A stretch of 5,289 nucleotides of DNA from DATKQJ01 sp035534295. GTDB lineage: Bacteria; Chloroflexota; Dormibacteria; Dormibacterales; Dormibacteraceae. Below the pieces are notes generated by a model. That model saw only the letters and a program-made list of their open reading frames with translations, was not told where the DNA came from and did no database searches. Positions 4,957 through 5,289 of the stretch are shown one piece after another. A program made the translations under genes and the position numbers. The stretch is taken from assembly GCA_035534295.1 (NCBI GenBank), contig DATLSE010000038.1, positions 1-5,289 on the forward strand. The letters run 5' to 3'. Within the stretch, counting starts at the first letter, position 1. Each line of letters opens with the position of its first letter.

Positions 4957-5289
4957 GTGAAACGCTTCGAGCGCGGCGACCTACTCGATCGCGCCTTCCT
5001 TGTCGGGATCGTGCTCAAAGGGCTTGACGGGGTCCTGGAGGTCACCGGCGGCGTGATCCTGCTCCTGGTCTCCCCGAGCACGATTGATCGCGTCACACAA
5101 ACGCTGACCCAGCACGAGCTGTCCGAAGATCCCCACGACTTCATCGCCAACCACCTGCTTCACGCAACCGGTGCTCTGACCGGAGCTTCCCTCCGGTTCG
5201 GCGCTGCGTATTTGCTCTCACATGGCCTGGTCAAGATCGTGCTGGTTGCGGCGCTGCTGAGAAACAAGCTGTGGGCCTATCCGTGGATG
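4957..5289 (+). CDS. DUF2127 family membrane protein (3' end outside window)
   Basis: The first 111 codons of an integral membrane protein of the DUF2127 family; biochemical function unknown. GTG 4957 is chosen because family members usually begin a few residues before a DRAFxxxIVLKGLDGVLE block, here residues 11-28. The site before it (GGAAC) is weak and the frame stays open upstream without recognisable similarity. The first membrane segment is about residues 13-38 (FLVGIVLKGLDGVLEVTGG to ILLLV). A polar loop with TQHELSEDPHDFIANHLLH (51-69) follows. Then come a second segment (about 70-87) and a third (about 90-101), with LLSHGLVKIVLVAALLRNK and LWAYPW, all typical of the family. Members are usually about 150-200 residues, so roughly the last third lies beyond the window. 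It is separated from the GH27 gene by debris, and no operon partner is visible. Confidence 0.82.
   Translation, partial: MKRFERGDLLDRAFLVGIVLKGLDGVLEVTGGVILLLVSPSTIDRVTQTLTQHELSEDPHDFIANHLLHATGALTGASLRFGAAYLLSHGLVKIVLVAALLRNKLWAYPWM

Overview
The window looks like a chromosomal segment of a high-GC, probably actinobacterial (soil-type) genome. The signs are GC-rich codons, GTG starts, an OmpR-type response regulator, a secreted family 27 glycoside hydrolase and a DUF2127 membrane protein. Nothing in it fixes the genus.

Left part (1-840): the N-terminal receiver domain of an OmpR/PhoB-family response regulator runs leftward off the window. It is divergent from a small secreted acidic protein (copy A, 528-782) that ends in a strong hairpin terminator. 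The intergenic stretch carries two back-to-back pairs of TTTAG-like half-sites, all on one 11-bp register, which is the layout expected of an OmpR-family operator.

Middle (841-1976): mostly gene debris. It holds the head of a lipoprotein resembling Kelch/beta-propeller lipoproteins, a hairpin, and a 44-codon tail of a lytic transglycosylase. No intact gene is seen.

Second module (1977-2371): the whole intergenic control region plus the start of the small gene is repeated (148 of 157 bases identical to 391-547). It drives a second small secreted protein (copy B, 2114-2371) whose mature part has diverged almost completely. A secreted GH27 alpha-galactosidase-like enzyme (2436-3845) follows 64 bases later on the same strand and may share the copy-B promoter. 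Its reading frame runs about 39 codons past the expected end, into the antisense strand of a DDE-transposase remnant (3709-4167, minus strand).

Right part (4168-5289): about 790 bases without a recognisable gene but with several short protein-like frames, then the N-terminal 111 residues of a DUF2127 membrane protein leaving the window.

Working model (inference): the response regulator controls its own gene and at least two paralogous secreted small proteins through duplicated promoter/signal-peptide modules, in a region remodelled by an insertion sequence and by deletions. The duplicated control-plus-signal-peptide cassette with different mature proteins is the most unusual item here.
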